From JANXVV01 sp038230975 (GTDB lineage: Bacteria > Planctomycetota > Phycisphaerae > Tepidisphaerales > Tepidisphaeraceae), in contig JBBRMF010000312.1 in NCBI GenBank assembly GCA_038230975.1, forward strand, positions 1 to 5,882: a stretch of DNA of 5,882 nucleotides. Reading direction: 5' to 3'. Of the stretch, positions 1-5,650 are shown one piece after another. A program made the translations under genes and the position numbers. The notes beneath the pieces were generated by a model. It ran no database searches. It was not told the DNA's origin and worked only from the letters and a program-made list of their open reading frames with translations. The first letter of the stretch is position 1. Each line of letters begins with the position of its first letter.

Positions 1-137
1 ATGAGATGCTGAAAGATCAGCTATTTCTCGGGCGGGGCTGGCGGTATTTCACGGCGGTGTTCGATGTTGATTTTGGGGAACCTTCGATTAAGCCTGCGAC
101 AAAGGCCGTGACTCAGCCCGCTGTCAAGACACCGTAA
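1..137 (+). CDS. C-terminal fragment of an unrecognised protein (5' end outside window)
   Basis: An open frame enters from the left edge, in phase with codons starting at base 3, and ends at TAA 135-137, leaving about 44 residues. The visible part begins EMLKDQLFLGRGWRYFTAVF and continues to a proline-, threonine- and lysine-rich tail ending KTP. The alternating aromatic and charged residues around WRYFTAVFDVDF could form a beta strand. No family-specific motif is visible, so no function is proposed. Codon use looks like real coding sequence, and the tight spacing to a Shine-Dalgarno plus ATG just downstream suggests it was part of a plus-strand operon. The gene could be longer by any amount to the left. 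Confidence 0.5.
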   Translation, partial: EMLKDQLFLGRGWRYFTAVFDVDFGEPSIKPATKAVTQPAVKTP

Positions 138-148
138 AGGACAGAAAA

Positions 149-214
149 ATGAACTGGAATACGTGGGTTTGGCAAGCGATGGGTCTAATGCCCCAATCTA
201 TTTCGGTTTCTTGA
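149..214 (+). CDS. Tiny Trp-rich ORF, possibly the stump of a disrupted gene
   Basis: The ORF has 21 codons, starting MNWNTWVWQAMGLMPQ and ending at TGA 212-214. It is preceded by a textbook AAGGA (137-141) seven bases before the ATG, and it starts only 11 bases after the stop of the partial gene at 1-137, as expected for the next gene of an operon. Three tryptophans in the first nine residues followed by a hydrophobic run resemble the start of a membrane protein. The frame then stops early and overlaps the 3' end of the convergent PIN gene by 17 bases. It may be a genuine micro-protein, or the beginning of a gene cut off when the AAA-PIN cassette arrived, or chance. Only the start signal is strong. 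Confidence 0.25.
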   Translation: MNWNTWVWQAMGLMPQSISVS

Positions 215-647
215 ACTGTTTGCAGTGCGTCTGAATCAGATGAGCGTGACTTTGATTCTGATAAACTCGCCCGGCTGGTTTCAAGAGTTTCGGATTTTTG
301 AAATCAGTATGGAGCTTTTTGTCACTTGAACAAAGCAGTCGAACGTCTGCGACTCGCGCAAGTGCGATAATATGCGCATCGTTGGAAACACAATTTCCCT
401 CCGCGTACACGCGCCGAGTTTCTTCATCAACCTTTTTCCCAGAGACCTTGCGCAATCTTCCCGCTCGGTCGAGCTGTGCGATCAGCCCAATCGACTTCGT
501 AAGCGCGGCATACTCTTGCGCTAGTTGACCCCCATAGACGCCCCGTGCCCTACCTCCAACTAGCGCGGCATGCAGCGGTTTCGCCGCATCAGGAGGATTC
601 GGGGAAAGAGTGATGGAAATAAAATTAGCGTCGATAATCAAGCACAC
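198..647 (-). CDS. PIN-domain nuclease, second gene of an AAA-PIN cassette
   Basis: A 149-residue protein with the full layout of a PIN-domain metal-dependent RNase. The N-terminal strand LIIDAN supplies Asp6, the helix LAQEYAAL supplies Glu45, SNDAHIIALA supplies Asp90 and CSSDKKLHTDF supplies Asp109, with Asp115 as a further acidic residue. All four canonical acidic positions are present, so it should be catalytically competent, most likely cutting RNA in the cytoplasm. The basic tail (KQFKKPK) could bind nucleic acid. The start is GTG at 645-647, which overlaps the TAG stop of the upstream ATPase by one base (TAGTG). A GGAG lies five bases upstream, so the two are probably translationally coupled. 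PIN proteins of this size are usually toxins paired with a small antitoxin. Here there is no small antitoxin gene and the partner is a large ATPase. The target is not predictable from sequence. Confidence 0.85.
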   Translation of the reverse strand: MCLIIDANFISITLSPNPPDAAKPLHAALVGGRARGVYGGQLAQEYAALTKSIGLIAQLDRAGRLRKVSGKKVDEETRRVYAEGNCVSNDAHIIALARVADVRLLCSSDKKLHTDFKNPKLLKPAGRVYQNQSHAHLIQTHCKQFKKPK

Positions 648-1939
648 TAAATCTCCGTCCGATTGAGCAAGTTCAACTCTTCTTTCAGGAAGAACTGGCG
701 ATAGTGTTCCGGCGCATCTTCGACATTTCCATTCTTATCGAGATGAATTGGGAAGACTTCTGTTTCCAATTTGGGCTTGTGAAAAAAAAGAATCAATACG
801 CGATCCGCATCCAAGTTCCCTTTGGCCACTTCCTGTCGCACACGGTCGATCAGGTAATCACTGTGCGTTTCCACGACCAGCATTCGATCGTCAACGACAA
901 GTTCCGAGAAAAAGGTTCCGAGCGCAGCTTGGGCGCGCGGATGCAAATGCACCTCCGGCTGCTGCATCAACAGTACTCGGCTTGCAGACTTCAGTACGCT
1001 TTGCACCACAATCGGCAATGCCTGGCTGACGCCGTATCCCACATCGGTCAAGTTCACGGCTGGCCCAACCCCCGCGACCTGAAGTTGAAACGGATCAGTG
1101 ATATTTTTCCCAAGCTTTTTAACATTGATTGAATTGTACAGGCCTGATTCCTTGCCAAAACGAATCAATGCTTCCTGTACACGATGACTATCAGCCGAGT
1201 TGGGTTCTTGTCGTAGCAGCCGCGCCAAAAGAGTGGGAATGTGATCTCCCTCGGGGCTATACGTCTCAGCAAGTTCATCATAAGTTCGCTTGGGTTTTGA
1301 GCGTATCGGAGCAAAACTATAACTATCAGGGAACGGGGGCTGGATCACATTGATACATAGCTGGATTCGATCAATGAATTGCCTTTTATCCTCCTGCCCC
1401 TCTCTAAACGATCGAAGGATTGCGCTCATCAACGTGAATTCAAATGAACGCGGCCCAACCAAAGCAATATCGATCACCTTTTCTTTAAAGCGTAACCTCT
1501 GCGGCTTGCCATATTTCGTCCTAAAAGAGATTTCACCTTCGATGTCCGAATTTTCAAATCGGATATCAATGTTTCCATAAGCGTTTTCCGCCTCGACGCG
1601 CTGGAGGGTAGGATTGCCAAAATCACTTCCATAGGAAGCCGTGATTCTCCGAAAACCCGGCTTCCCGTGCTCCCCTACAACAAAGCCCATGCAAAAACTC
1701 TCATCCCGTCCATATTTCCCACCTCGATAGGTAGAAATGGTGTCGAATGTACCGAGATTATACGGAGGATCATTAAAGCTCGGATTGCCAGGGAACCGTG
1801 CTGCGTTCAACACAGATGAGACAACCGAAAGAAATGTCGACTTCCCAGAACTGTTCTCACCGACAAGAAATGTTAATGGACGGAGCGGGATCGTTCGGCG
1901 TTTCGAGAAACTCCTGACATGCTCAAGCAAAATCTCCAT
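647..1939 (-). CDS. ABC/OLD-like AAA family ATPase partnered with PIN nuclease
   Basis: A 430-residue P-loop ATPase of the AAA_15/AAA_21 type (SMC/RecF/OLD-like). Walker A is GENSSGKST at residues 27-35, right after an N-terminal strand typical of the class (MEILLEHVRSFS). A long variable region (about 40-290) follows. The signature-like DVGYGVSQ is at 299-306, the Walker B region LLMQQPEVHLHP at 323-334 and the switch histidine in VVETHSDYLIDR at 355-366. Only about 65 residues follow that histidine, too few for the TOPRIM nuclease of true OLD proteins, which suggests the nuclease is supplied by the adjacent PIN protein. The ATG at 1937-1939 has GGAG six bases upstream. In the Walker B segment the usual acidic pair is replaced by Gln326-Gln327, leaving Glu329. 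Related ATPases act as sensors that control an effector nuclease (PARIS, Septu, Gabija), but no exact family name is assigned here. GC is lower than in the plsC gene. Confidence 0.88.
   Translation of the reverse strand: MEILLEHVRSFSKRRTIPLRPLTFLVGENSSGKSTFLSVVSSVLNAARFPGNPSFNDPPYNLGTFDTISTYRGGKYGRDESFCMGFVVGEHGKPGFRRITASYGSDFGNPTLQRVEAENAYGNIDIRFENSDIEGEISFRTKYGKPQRLRFKEKVIDIALVGPRSFEFTLMSAILRSFREGQEDKRQFIDRIQLCINVIQPPFPDSYSFAPIRSKPKRTYDELAETYSPEGDHIPTLLARLLRQEPNSADSHRVQEALIRFGKESGLYNSINVKKLGKNITDPFQLQVAGVGPAVNLTDVGYGVSQALPIVVQSVLKSASRVLLMQQPEVHLHPRAQAALGTFFSELVVDDRMLVVETHSDYLIDRVRQEVAKGNLDADRVLILFFHKPKLETEVFPIHLDKNGNVEDAPEHYRQFFLKEELNLLNRTEI
653..656 (-). promoter_or_regulatory. Shine-Dalgarno for the PIN gene inside the ATPase 3' end
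   Basis: On the minus strand GGAG lies five bases before GTG 645-647. It supports the non-ATG start chosen for the PIN gene, and with the one-base TAGTG overlap it suggests terminating ribosomes re-initiate there. This would keep the PIN protein in a fixed ratio to the ATPase. Confidence 0.6.
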
Positions 1940-1945
1940 TGAATA

Positions 1946-1949
1946 CTCC
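1946..1949 (-). promoter_or_regulatory. Shine-Dalgarno for the AAA ATPase
   Basis: On the minus strand GGAG lies six bases before the ATG at 1937-1939, confirming this start. It also shows that the cassette has its own translation signal rather than relying on coupling to the mazG-like gene upstream. No convincing -35/-10 pair was found between here and the terminator at 2072-2103. TTGGCG with TAGAGT at a 17-base spacing, just after the terminator, is the nearest match and is weak. Confidence 0.55.
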
Positions 1950-2071
1950 GATTAACCGCGTTCCGAAACCCGCCTATGCGTCAATACTTCTCCAGCAGCG
2001 CGCCAATCGTCAAGGACACACCTGATTGATTTATCCCAAACTCTACTCTCGATTGGACGTAACGCCAAACC

Positions 2072-2103
2072 ACTAACAAATCCCGCGGCCAAGCCGCTGG
2101 GAT
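2072..2103 (-). terminator. Intrinsic terminator of the thuA-cmk-plsC-mazG operon
   Basis: Read on the minus strand, ATCCC-A-GCGGC, a TTG loop and GCCGC-GGGAT form a ten-pair stem with one bulged A (2080-2103), followed at once by TTTGTTAG. It begins 12 bases after the TAA of the MazG-like gene, the expected place for the end of that operon. It insulates the AAA-PIN cassette from the operon's transcription. On the plus strand the T-tract after the hairpin is poor, so it probably works mainly leftward. Confidence 0.75.
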
Positions 2104-2115
2104 CTCTTGTGCGTT

Positions 2116-2463
2116 TTAAAGCTCCGTATACTTCTTCGCCACCCCACGCGCTTTTTCCACAGGATACTTCTCCGCATTTTTGATCAATTTTTCTTGCACG
2201 GCCGTCCCCAGATCAATCCCCTGATCGTGCGCCAAGACAAGTACCCAGCCCAGAATATCCGCCAACTCATCGGCCACCAACTCGCGATTCGTGCGTAGGT
2301 GCTCGAGCAGTTCCCGCCCGCTTTTCCACTGCATCAGCTCAAGCAACTCGGCGGCTTCAAGGGTGAGGGATAAAGCCACATCCTTGGGATTGTGGAACTG
2401 GGCCCATTGCCGTTCGTCGCGGAAGCGGAGCATGAGTTGGGTGAGTTCTTCGATCGTGCTCAT
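2116..2463 (-). CDS. MazG-like nucleotide pyrophosphohydrolase, dCTP pyrophosphatase type
   Basis: A 115-residue all-alpha protein, the usual length for single-domain MazG-like/dCTPP1 (RS21-C6) enzymes. These hydrolyse dCTP and modified (d)NTPs to the monophosphate plus pyrophosphate. The N-terminal helix FRDERQW-QFHNPKD (14-28) matches the family's substrate-binding segment. The metal-binding motifs are E36-A-A-E39 and E66-L-A-D69. Trp20 and Trp46 fall where the base-stacking tryptophans lie. The C-terminal K92-x3-N96-x2-K99-Y-P matches the phosphate-binding motif. The ATG overlaps the plsC stop by four bases (ATGA) and has GAGG seven bases upstream inside plsC. It is the last gene before the terminator. 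Beside cmk it fits cytidine-nucleotide housekeeping, since its product dCMP is a Cmk substrate. Substrate preference for dCTP is inferred from family resemblance. Confidence 0.87.
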   Translation of the reverse strand: MSTIEELTQLMLRFRDERQWAQFHNPKDVALSLTLEAAELLELMQWKSGRELLEHLRTNRELVADELADILGWVLVLAHDQGIDLGTAVQEKLIKNAEKYPVEKARGVAKKYTEL

Positions 2464-3146
2464 TGGTCGCCCTCGATGGACGTGGGGAGATTTTTGCGTA
2501 GGGATTTCCGCGCGACATCGCGGCCGAATTCTTCCTTCATTTCAGCGCGCAACTCGGTGAGCATGCGGTGGAAGGTCTGGTCGATGACCTGCACGATCGC
2601 CGTGGCTTTTAGATGATCGATTTTCATCGGCGGGCCGAAGCGCATGCGGACGGGGTGGACGCTCCAGATGGATTGCCCGCGCGGCCAGGCATCGAACGAA
2701 CCTTCAATCACGCAAGGTACGACCGGCACGCCAGCCTTCTTGGCGATCAGGCCGACGCCGGGCGCGATCGGTTGAAGTTCGCCATCAAACGTGCGTGAAC
2801 CTTCCGGAAACAGCACGAGCGCGGCTCCTTCTTTCAGGCGTTTGATCGCTTCGCGCACCGCGCCGATATCACCCTCGCCCTGGCGCACCGGAAACGCGCC
2901 CATGCTGCGATTCACCCAGTTGGCCAACGGTTTTTCAAAGAGTTCGGACTTGCCGACATAGTTGGTCATTCGCCGCACGTGCGCGCCGATGGCGGCCGGG
3001 TCGATATAGCTCTGGTGGTTGGCGACAATCAGCACACCGCCTTTCATCGGGATATTTCGTACGCCGTGAACCTTGATATCGAAGCATAAAGTGGTCACGA
3101 GTCGGGCAATCGCCCGCGCCGTGGTGAAGACCCGGTTTCCCATCAT
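2460..3146 (-). CDS. plsC: 1-acyl-sn-glycerol-3-phosphate acyltransferase (PlsC family)
   Basis: A 228-residue lysophospholipid acyltransferase that moves an acyl chain onto lysophosphatidic acid to give phosphatidic acid at the inner face of the cytoplasmic membrane. All four family motifs are visible: the catalytic NHQSYID (His44, Asp49), GAFPVR at 83-88, the glycerophosphate-binding FPEGSRT at 113-119, and VPVVP at 140-144. Length is normal for the family. No clear transmembrane helix is seen; the N-terminal 25 residues are amphipathic or hydrophobic and could associate with the membrane. The first ATG (3144-3146) overlaps the cmk stop as ATGA; a second ATG follows immediately at 3141-3143. 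AGGG lies eight bases before the first. Cmk-PlsC adjacency recurs in several phyla. Acyl-CoA versus acyl-ACP donor use cannot be told from sequence. Confidence 0.92.
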   Translation of the reverse strand: MMGNRVFTTARAIARLVTTLCFDIKVHGVRNIPMKGGVLIVANHQSYIDPAAIGAHVRRMTNYVGKSELFEKPLANWVNRSMGAFPVRQGEGDIGAVREAIKRLKEGAALVLFPEGSRTFDGELQPIAPGVGLIAKKAGVPVVPCVIEGSFDAWPRGQSIWSVHPVRMRFGPPMKIDHLKATAIVQVIDQTFHRMLTELRAEMKEEFGRDVARKSLRKNLPTSIEGDQ

Positions 3147-3823
3147 GTCTGTTGCCCTGCTTCCTCATGACGTCGCGCGCGTGCGACGATTTGTTCGATC
3201 ACTTGCGATTGCGTCAGCGTTGTAGTGTCGATGATTTCCGCATCCAAAGGTGGTTTCAATGGGCCGACCGGACGATTCCGATCGCGCTCATCACGGGAAA
3301 TAATGTCTTTGAGAATCTCATTGAACTCGACGATTTCACCGCGCAATCGCAGTTGCGCAAGCCGCCGTCGCGCGCGCTCCTGAGGGGTGGCGTCGAGAAA
3401 AAATTTCAGAGCCGCGTTGGGAAAAACCACCGTGCCCTGATCGCGGCCTTCAGTGACGAGATTCGGATGCTTCCGTCCGATTTCCTGTTGCTGCATTACC
3501 AGTTGTTCGCGAATCGCCGGCACGACCGCCACAAATGATGCCGCCGTCGTTGCGTCTTTTCCGCGGAGCAGATGACCGACGGGTTGGCCATTCAGAAAAA
3601 TGCCCGGCGGTCGCGAGGTGTAGTCAAACTCAATGCGACAATGCTCGGCGATAAACGCCAGTTCACGCGGATCATCCAACCTTGCATTTCGCCGCAATAC
3701 TTCCAATCCCACGGCTCGATACATCGCGCCCGTGTCCAGAAAATCCAGGCGCAATCGCTCTGCGACGGTTTGCGCCACCGTCGACTTCCCCGTCCCTGCT
3801 GGCCCATCGATCGTGATAATCAT
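3143..3823 (-). CDS. cmk: Cytidylate kinase (CMP/dCMP kinase)
   Basis: Cmk phosphorylates CMP and dCMP to the diphosphates with ATP in the cytoplasm. From the chosen start the protein has 226 residues, typical for the family. The P-loop GPAGTGKST is at 7-15, DTGAMYRA at 30-37 and TEGRDQGTVVFP at 124-135. The lid LDATPQERARRR follows, then the C-terminal RDERDRNR-PVGPLKPP-DAEIIDTT segment that contacts base and phosphates. The frame stays open to a TTG at 3836-3838, but ATG 3821-3823 is preferred. It forms the same ATGA overlap with the upstream stop as the other junctions, has a G-rich stretch before it, and starts the protein at MIITIDGPAG as in homologues. The usual RSPEVS-like segment reads RGKDATTAAS here, a mild divergence. 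The form EGRDQGTVVFP resembles planctomycete Cmks as I recall them. Confidence 0.95.
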   Translation of the reverse strand: MIITIDGPAGTGKSTVAQTVAERLRLDFLDTGAMYRAVGLEVLRRNARLDDPRELAFIAEHCRIEFDYTSRPPGIFLNGQPVGHLLRGKDATTAASFVAVVPAIREQLVMQQQEIGRKHPNLVTEGRDQGTVVFPNAALKFFLDATPQERARRRLAQLRLRGEIVEFNEILKDIISRDERDRNRPVGPLKPPLDAEIIDTTTLTQSQVIEQIVARARRHEEAGQQT

Positions 3824-4494
3824 ATCGCCCCCGCCCAATGAAACCCACGTCGCAAAAGCGTTTTAACCGGCTCCTGATTCAGAACATTCGGCGTATGACC
3901 AAGTGCGTTGTAGTACACGCGCCCTTTCCCCCACATCTTCGTCCAAATCACCGGCATATCCACCGGCCCGTTGGATGCGTGCGGGCCATCGACCGTCGGG
4001 AATCGCGTGGTGGCCAACACCTTTACCGCCGGGTCGATGTGCATGTAATACTGTTCAGTCTCCACTTCAAAATCCGCGATCCCATCCGTGATGGAATGTG
4101 GAACCGGGCCCATCTTTACCGAGTATTTGAATTCATTGCCCGGATGCGCCACCCATTGCCCGCCGGTCATGAATTGCCAATCGGTGTTCTCACGAAATGC
4201 GTCGCACATGCCGCCATGACAACCCGCAAGACCTACGCCACTCTCCACCGCCTGGAGAACTGAGCTGCACTGGGCATCGGAGATTTTCCCCATCGTCCAG
4301 ACAGGCACGATTAAACTGAGGGTTTGTAGTTTTACCGAGTCCTCGAATGACTCGAGCGTGTTTGACACTTCAACGTCAAACCCAATATCGATAAGTAGTT
4401 GCTTACAAAGCGCGGCGACCTGTTCCGGGTAATGCAATTCCCATCCGCCTTGAACGATCAGCGCTTTCCTGCCTGTTGGGTCCGAATGATTCAC
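3820..4494 (-). CDS. ThuA-like domain protein (trehalose utilisation family fold)
   Basis: A 224-residue single-domain protein of the ThuA family, which has a class I glutamine amidotransferase-like fold. Visible family segments are LIVQGGWELHYPEQVA (12-27), GVGLAGCHGGMCDAF (86-100), GGQWVAHP (111-118), HSITDGI-DFEVETEQYYMH (133-152) and MPVIWTKMWGKGRVYYNALGH (180-200). No signal peptide is present, so it is probably cytoplasmic, unlike the exported ThuA proteins common in planctomycetes. ThuA was linked to trehalose/disaccharide metabolism in rhizobia, but the reaction for most members is unknown. The start is GTG 4492-4494. No in-frame ATG exists before the conserved core, an in-frame TGA lies 30 bases upstream, and no Shine-Dalgarno directly precedes it. 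It is the first gene of the four-gene ATGA-linked operon, and its link to nucleotide or lipid enzymes is unexplained. Confidence 0.85.
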   Translation of the reverse strand: MNHSDPTGRKALIVQGGWELHYPEQVAALCKQLLIDIGFDVEVSNTLESFEDSVKLQTLSLIVPVWTMGKISDAQCSSVLQAVESGVGLAGCHGGMCDAFRENTDWQFMTGGQWVAHPGNEFKYSVKMGPVPHSITDGIADFEVETEQYYMHIDPAVKVLATTRFPTVDGPHASNGPVDMPVIWTKMWGKGRVYYNALGHTPNVLNQEPVKTLLRRGFHWAGAI

Positions 4495-4532
4495 GCGGCA
4501 GAGAATAGCAACCGATGTGAGTCATGCAACAT
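4491..4532 (-). other. Possible 13-codon leader ORF coupled to the thuA-like gene
   Basis: On the minus strand ATG 4530-4532 opens a short frame (MLHDSHRLLFSAA) whose TGA (4491-4493) overlaps the GTG of the ThuA-like gene as GTGA. GGAG (4543-4546) lies ten bases before this ATG. The ThuA GTG itself lacks a ribosome binding site, so re-initiation from this leader would explain how it is translated. The frame is short enough to be chance, and an alternative GTG at 4534-4536 sits closer to the GGAG but runs only four codons. Confidence 0.2.
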
Positions 4533-4561
4533 TCACGGTGGTCTCCGATTTCTGCATATTT

Positions 4562-4591
4562 TTGCAAGTTTCAGTTTTACAACAATAATAT
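4562..4591 (+). promoter_or_regulatory. Weak sigma70-like promoter candidate for the sulfotransferase
   Basis: TTGCAA (4562-4567) and TAATAT (4586-4591), 18 bases apart, lie in the most AT-rich part of the 173-base divergent intergenic region, about 76 bases before the sulfotransferase ATG. Each hexamer matches four of six consensus positions. Promoter consensus in this likely phylum is poorly defined, so this is only the best visible candidate. Confidence 0.22.
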
Positions 4592-4667
4592 GCTTCGTGG
4601 AGCGTCGTCTTGCGAGTCATGGCGTTGATAATTACACTTCATTCGACAATTCGGATCGCGGTGCAAA

Positions 4668-5621
4668 ATGAGTCAAATTCAACTCGCTGGCAATGATGTT
4701 CAAAAAGTGTTCTCTATACCCTGTCCATCCATCGCCTCCGCAGCACGAACCGTTTACTTATGCGGCGGGCTCCAGAGCAGCGGTTCGACGCTCATCTCCT
4801 GGTGTTTTCTTCAACGATCTGACATGGACGGAATCCTCGACGCTGCGTTTGACGCATTGCCGCAACTCCCTCGGTACCAATCCGTCGAACGGCCCTGGTG
4901 TAAATTCACCATCGCCTGCTTTCGTTTTGCCGATGTGAAGCAACACCTGGAGGATGAGGGCTGGCAAGTGCGCCCGCTCCTGATCGCGCGTGATCTCCGG
5001 GCGGTTTTCAATTCGCTCATCGGCAAAAAGTACGGTCGCAACGGTATCACCGCCGACGATCCTCCTTTGCGGCTTCGATTGCGCCGATTCCATCGCGACT
5101 GGCAACTGTTCCGCGACAAAGGCTGGCCAATCCTTCGCTACGAAGATTTCATCGCCAATCCAATTCACTCATTACAAAAAACCTGCGATGCGCTTGAGAT
5201 TCCGTTTGATTCGGCCATGGTTCAATGGCCCAAGAAGATTCAGCAGATCGCCGCCGCCCAAAATGGAAATGCCACCTTTGCCAAAACGCGCGGCGCCACC
5301 CTGCTCGATTCAATCAAACCCTCGTTGGCCGATGTGAGAACTCAAAATATCCCGTCCAATGATCTGGAATGGATGGAACACGAGTTTGCCGACTTCAATT
5401 TCGCCCTGGGATATCCCCTGCATATGCCATCAGAGGCTTCCCCTGCCTTGTCTCGTCGTGCGACCCCGAACTTCGAATGCACGCGAAAGCACCGCTACAT
5501 TTCAAAGGCCGTTCGCCGATCCAGAAGGCTGCGATACATTGTTTCGACGGTCCTCTTCATCATCGCGCTAATGATCCTCGCCGATGCCAAAAACTGGATC
5601 AGGTGCATCGATTTTATCTAA
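4668..5621 (+). CDS. Sulfotransferase-like protein with C-terminal membrane segment
   Basis: A 317-residue protein with the layout of a PAPS-dependent sulfotransferase. The phosphosulfate-binding loop reads YLCGGLQSSGSTLISW (30-45), where Ser37 replaces the usual Arg of the PRSGTT loop. The 3'-phosphate motif is RDLRAVFNS (Arg108 to Ser116), and ILRYEDFIANP at 155-165 followed by CDALEIPF matches the sulfotransferase_1/3 core. It would move sulfate from PAPS to a hydroxyl or amine acceptor, which is unknown here. Residues 273-290 are strongly basic and precede a hydrophobic stretch at about 290-306 (YIVSTVLFIIALMILA). This suggests a C-terminal membrane anchor with the catalytic domain in the cytoplasm. 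No N-terminal signal is seen. The ATG at 4668 has only a weak GCGGTG before it. It is transcribed divergently from the ThuA-like operon, and no PAPS-synthesis genes are visible nearby. Confidence 0.75.
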   Translation: MSQIQLAGNDVQKVFSIPCPSIASAARTVYLCGGLQSSGSTLISWCFLQRSDMDGILDAAFDALPQLPRYQSVERPWCKFTIACFRFADVKQHLEDEGWQVRPLLIARDLRAVFNSLIGKKYGRNGITADDPPLRLRLRRFHRDWQLFRDKGWPILRYEDFIANPIHSLQKTCDALEIPFDSAMVQWPKKIQQIAAAQNGNATFAKTRGATLLDSIKPSLADVRTQNIPSNDLEWMEHEFADFNFALGYPLHMPSEASPALSRRATPNFECTRKHRYISKAVRRSRRLRYIVSTVLFIIALMILADAKNWIRCIDFI

Positions 5622-5650
5622 CGGCTCCCCGCCGCACATTTTTATTATTT
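5622..5650 (+). terminator. Weak intrinsic terminator candidate after the sulfotransferase
   Basis: Immediately after the TAA, CGGC-TCCCC-GCCG (5622-5634) can form a four-pair GC stem with a five-base loop, followed by CACATTTTTATTATTTT. Position and T-rich tail fit a terminator, but the stem is short and the tract begins four bases after it. Confidence 0.35.

Noticed and set aside
138..197. Terminator for the AAA-PIN cassette
   Set aside because: Only a four-base TGGG/CCCA stem is present, with no T-tract on the minus strand.
704..1132. 142-codon plus-strand ORF antisense to the AAA ATPase
   Set aside because: It lies wholly opposite a gene with clear ATPase motifs, and its own translation shows no family pattern.
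647..1939. ATPase as a complete OLD-family nuclease
   Set aside because: Too few residues follow the switch histidine to form a TOPRIM domain, and no DxD-type motif is seen there.
198..2463. MazG-like gene as antitoxin or partner of the AAA-PIN cassette
   Set aside because: A strong terminator lies between them, the ATPase has its own ribosome site, and the MazG-like gene is coupled to plsC. It belongs to the housekeeping operon.
3824..3838. Upstream TTG start for cmk (five extra residues MGGGD)
   Set aside because: The ATG at 3821-3823 makes the same ATGA overlap as the other junctions and gives the usual Cmk N-terminus.
3838..4263. 141-codon plus-strand ORF antisense to the ThuA-like gene
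   Set aside because: The opposite strand carries clear ThuA motifs. This frame is rich in Arg, His and Pro, typical of shadow frames.
4399..4671. 90-codon plus-strand ORF ending in an ATGA overlap with the sulfotransferase start
   Set aside because: The first third is antisense to the ThuA-like gene and the rest crosses the divergent promoter region. No motif or ribosome site is seen. The overlap is attractive but probably chance.
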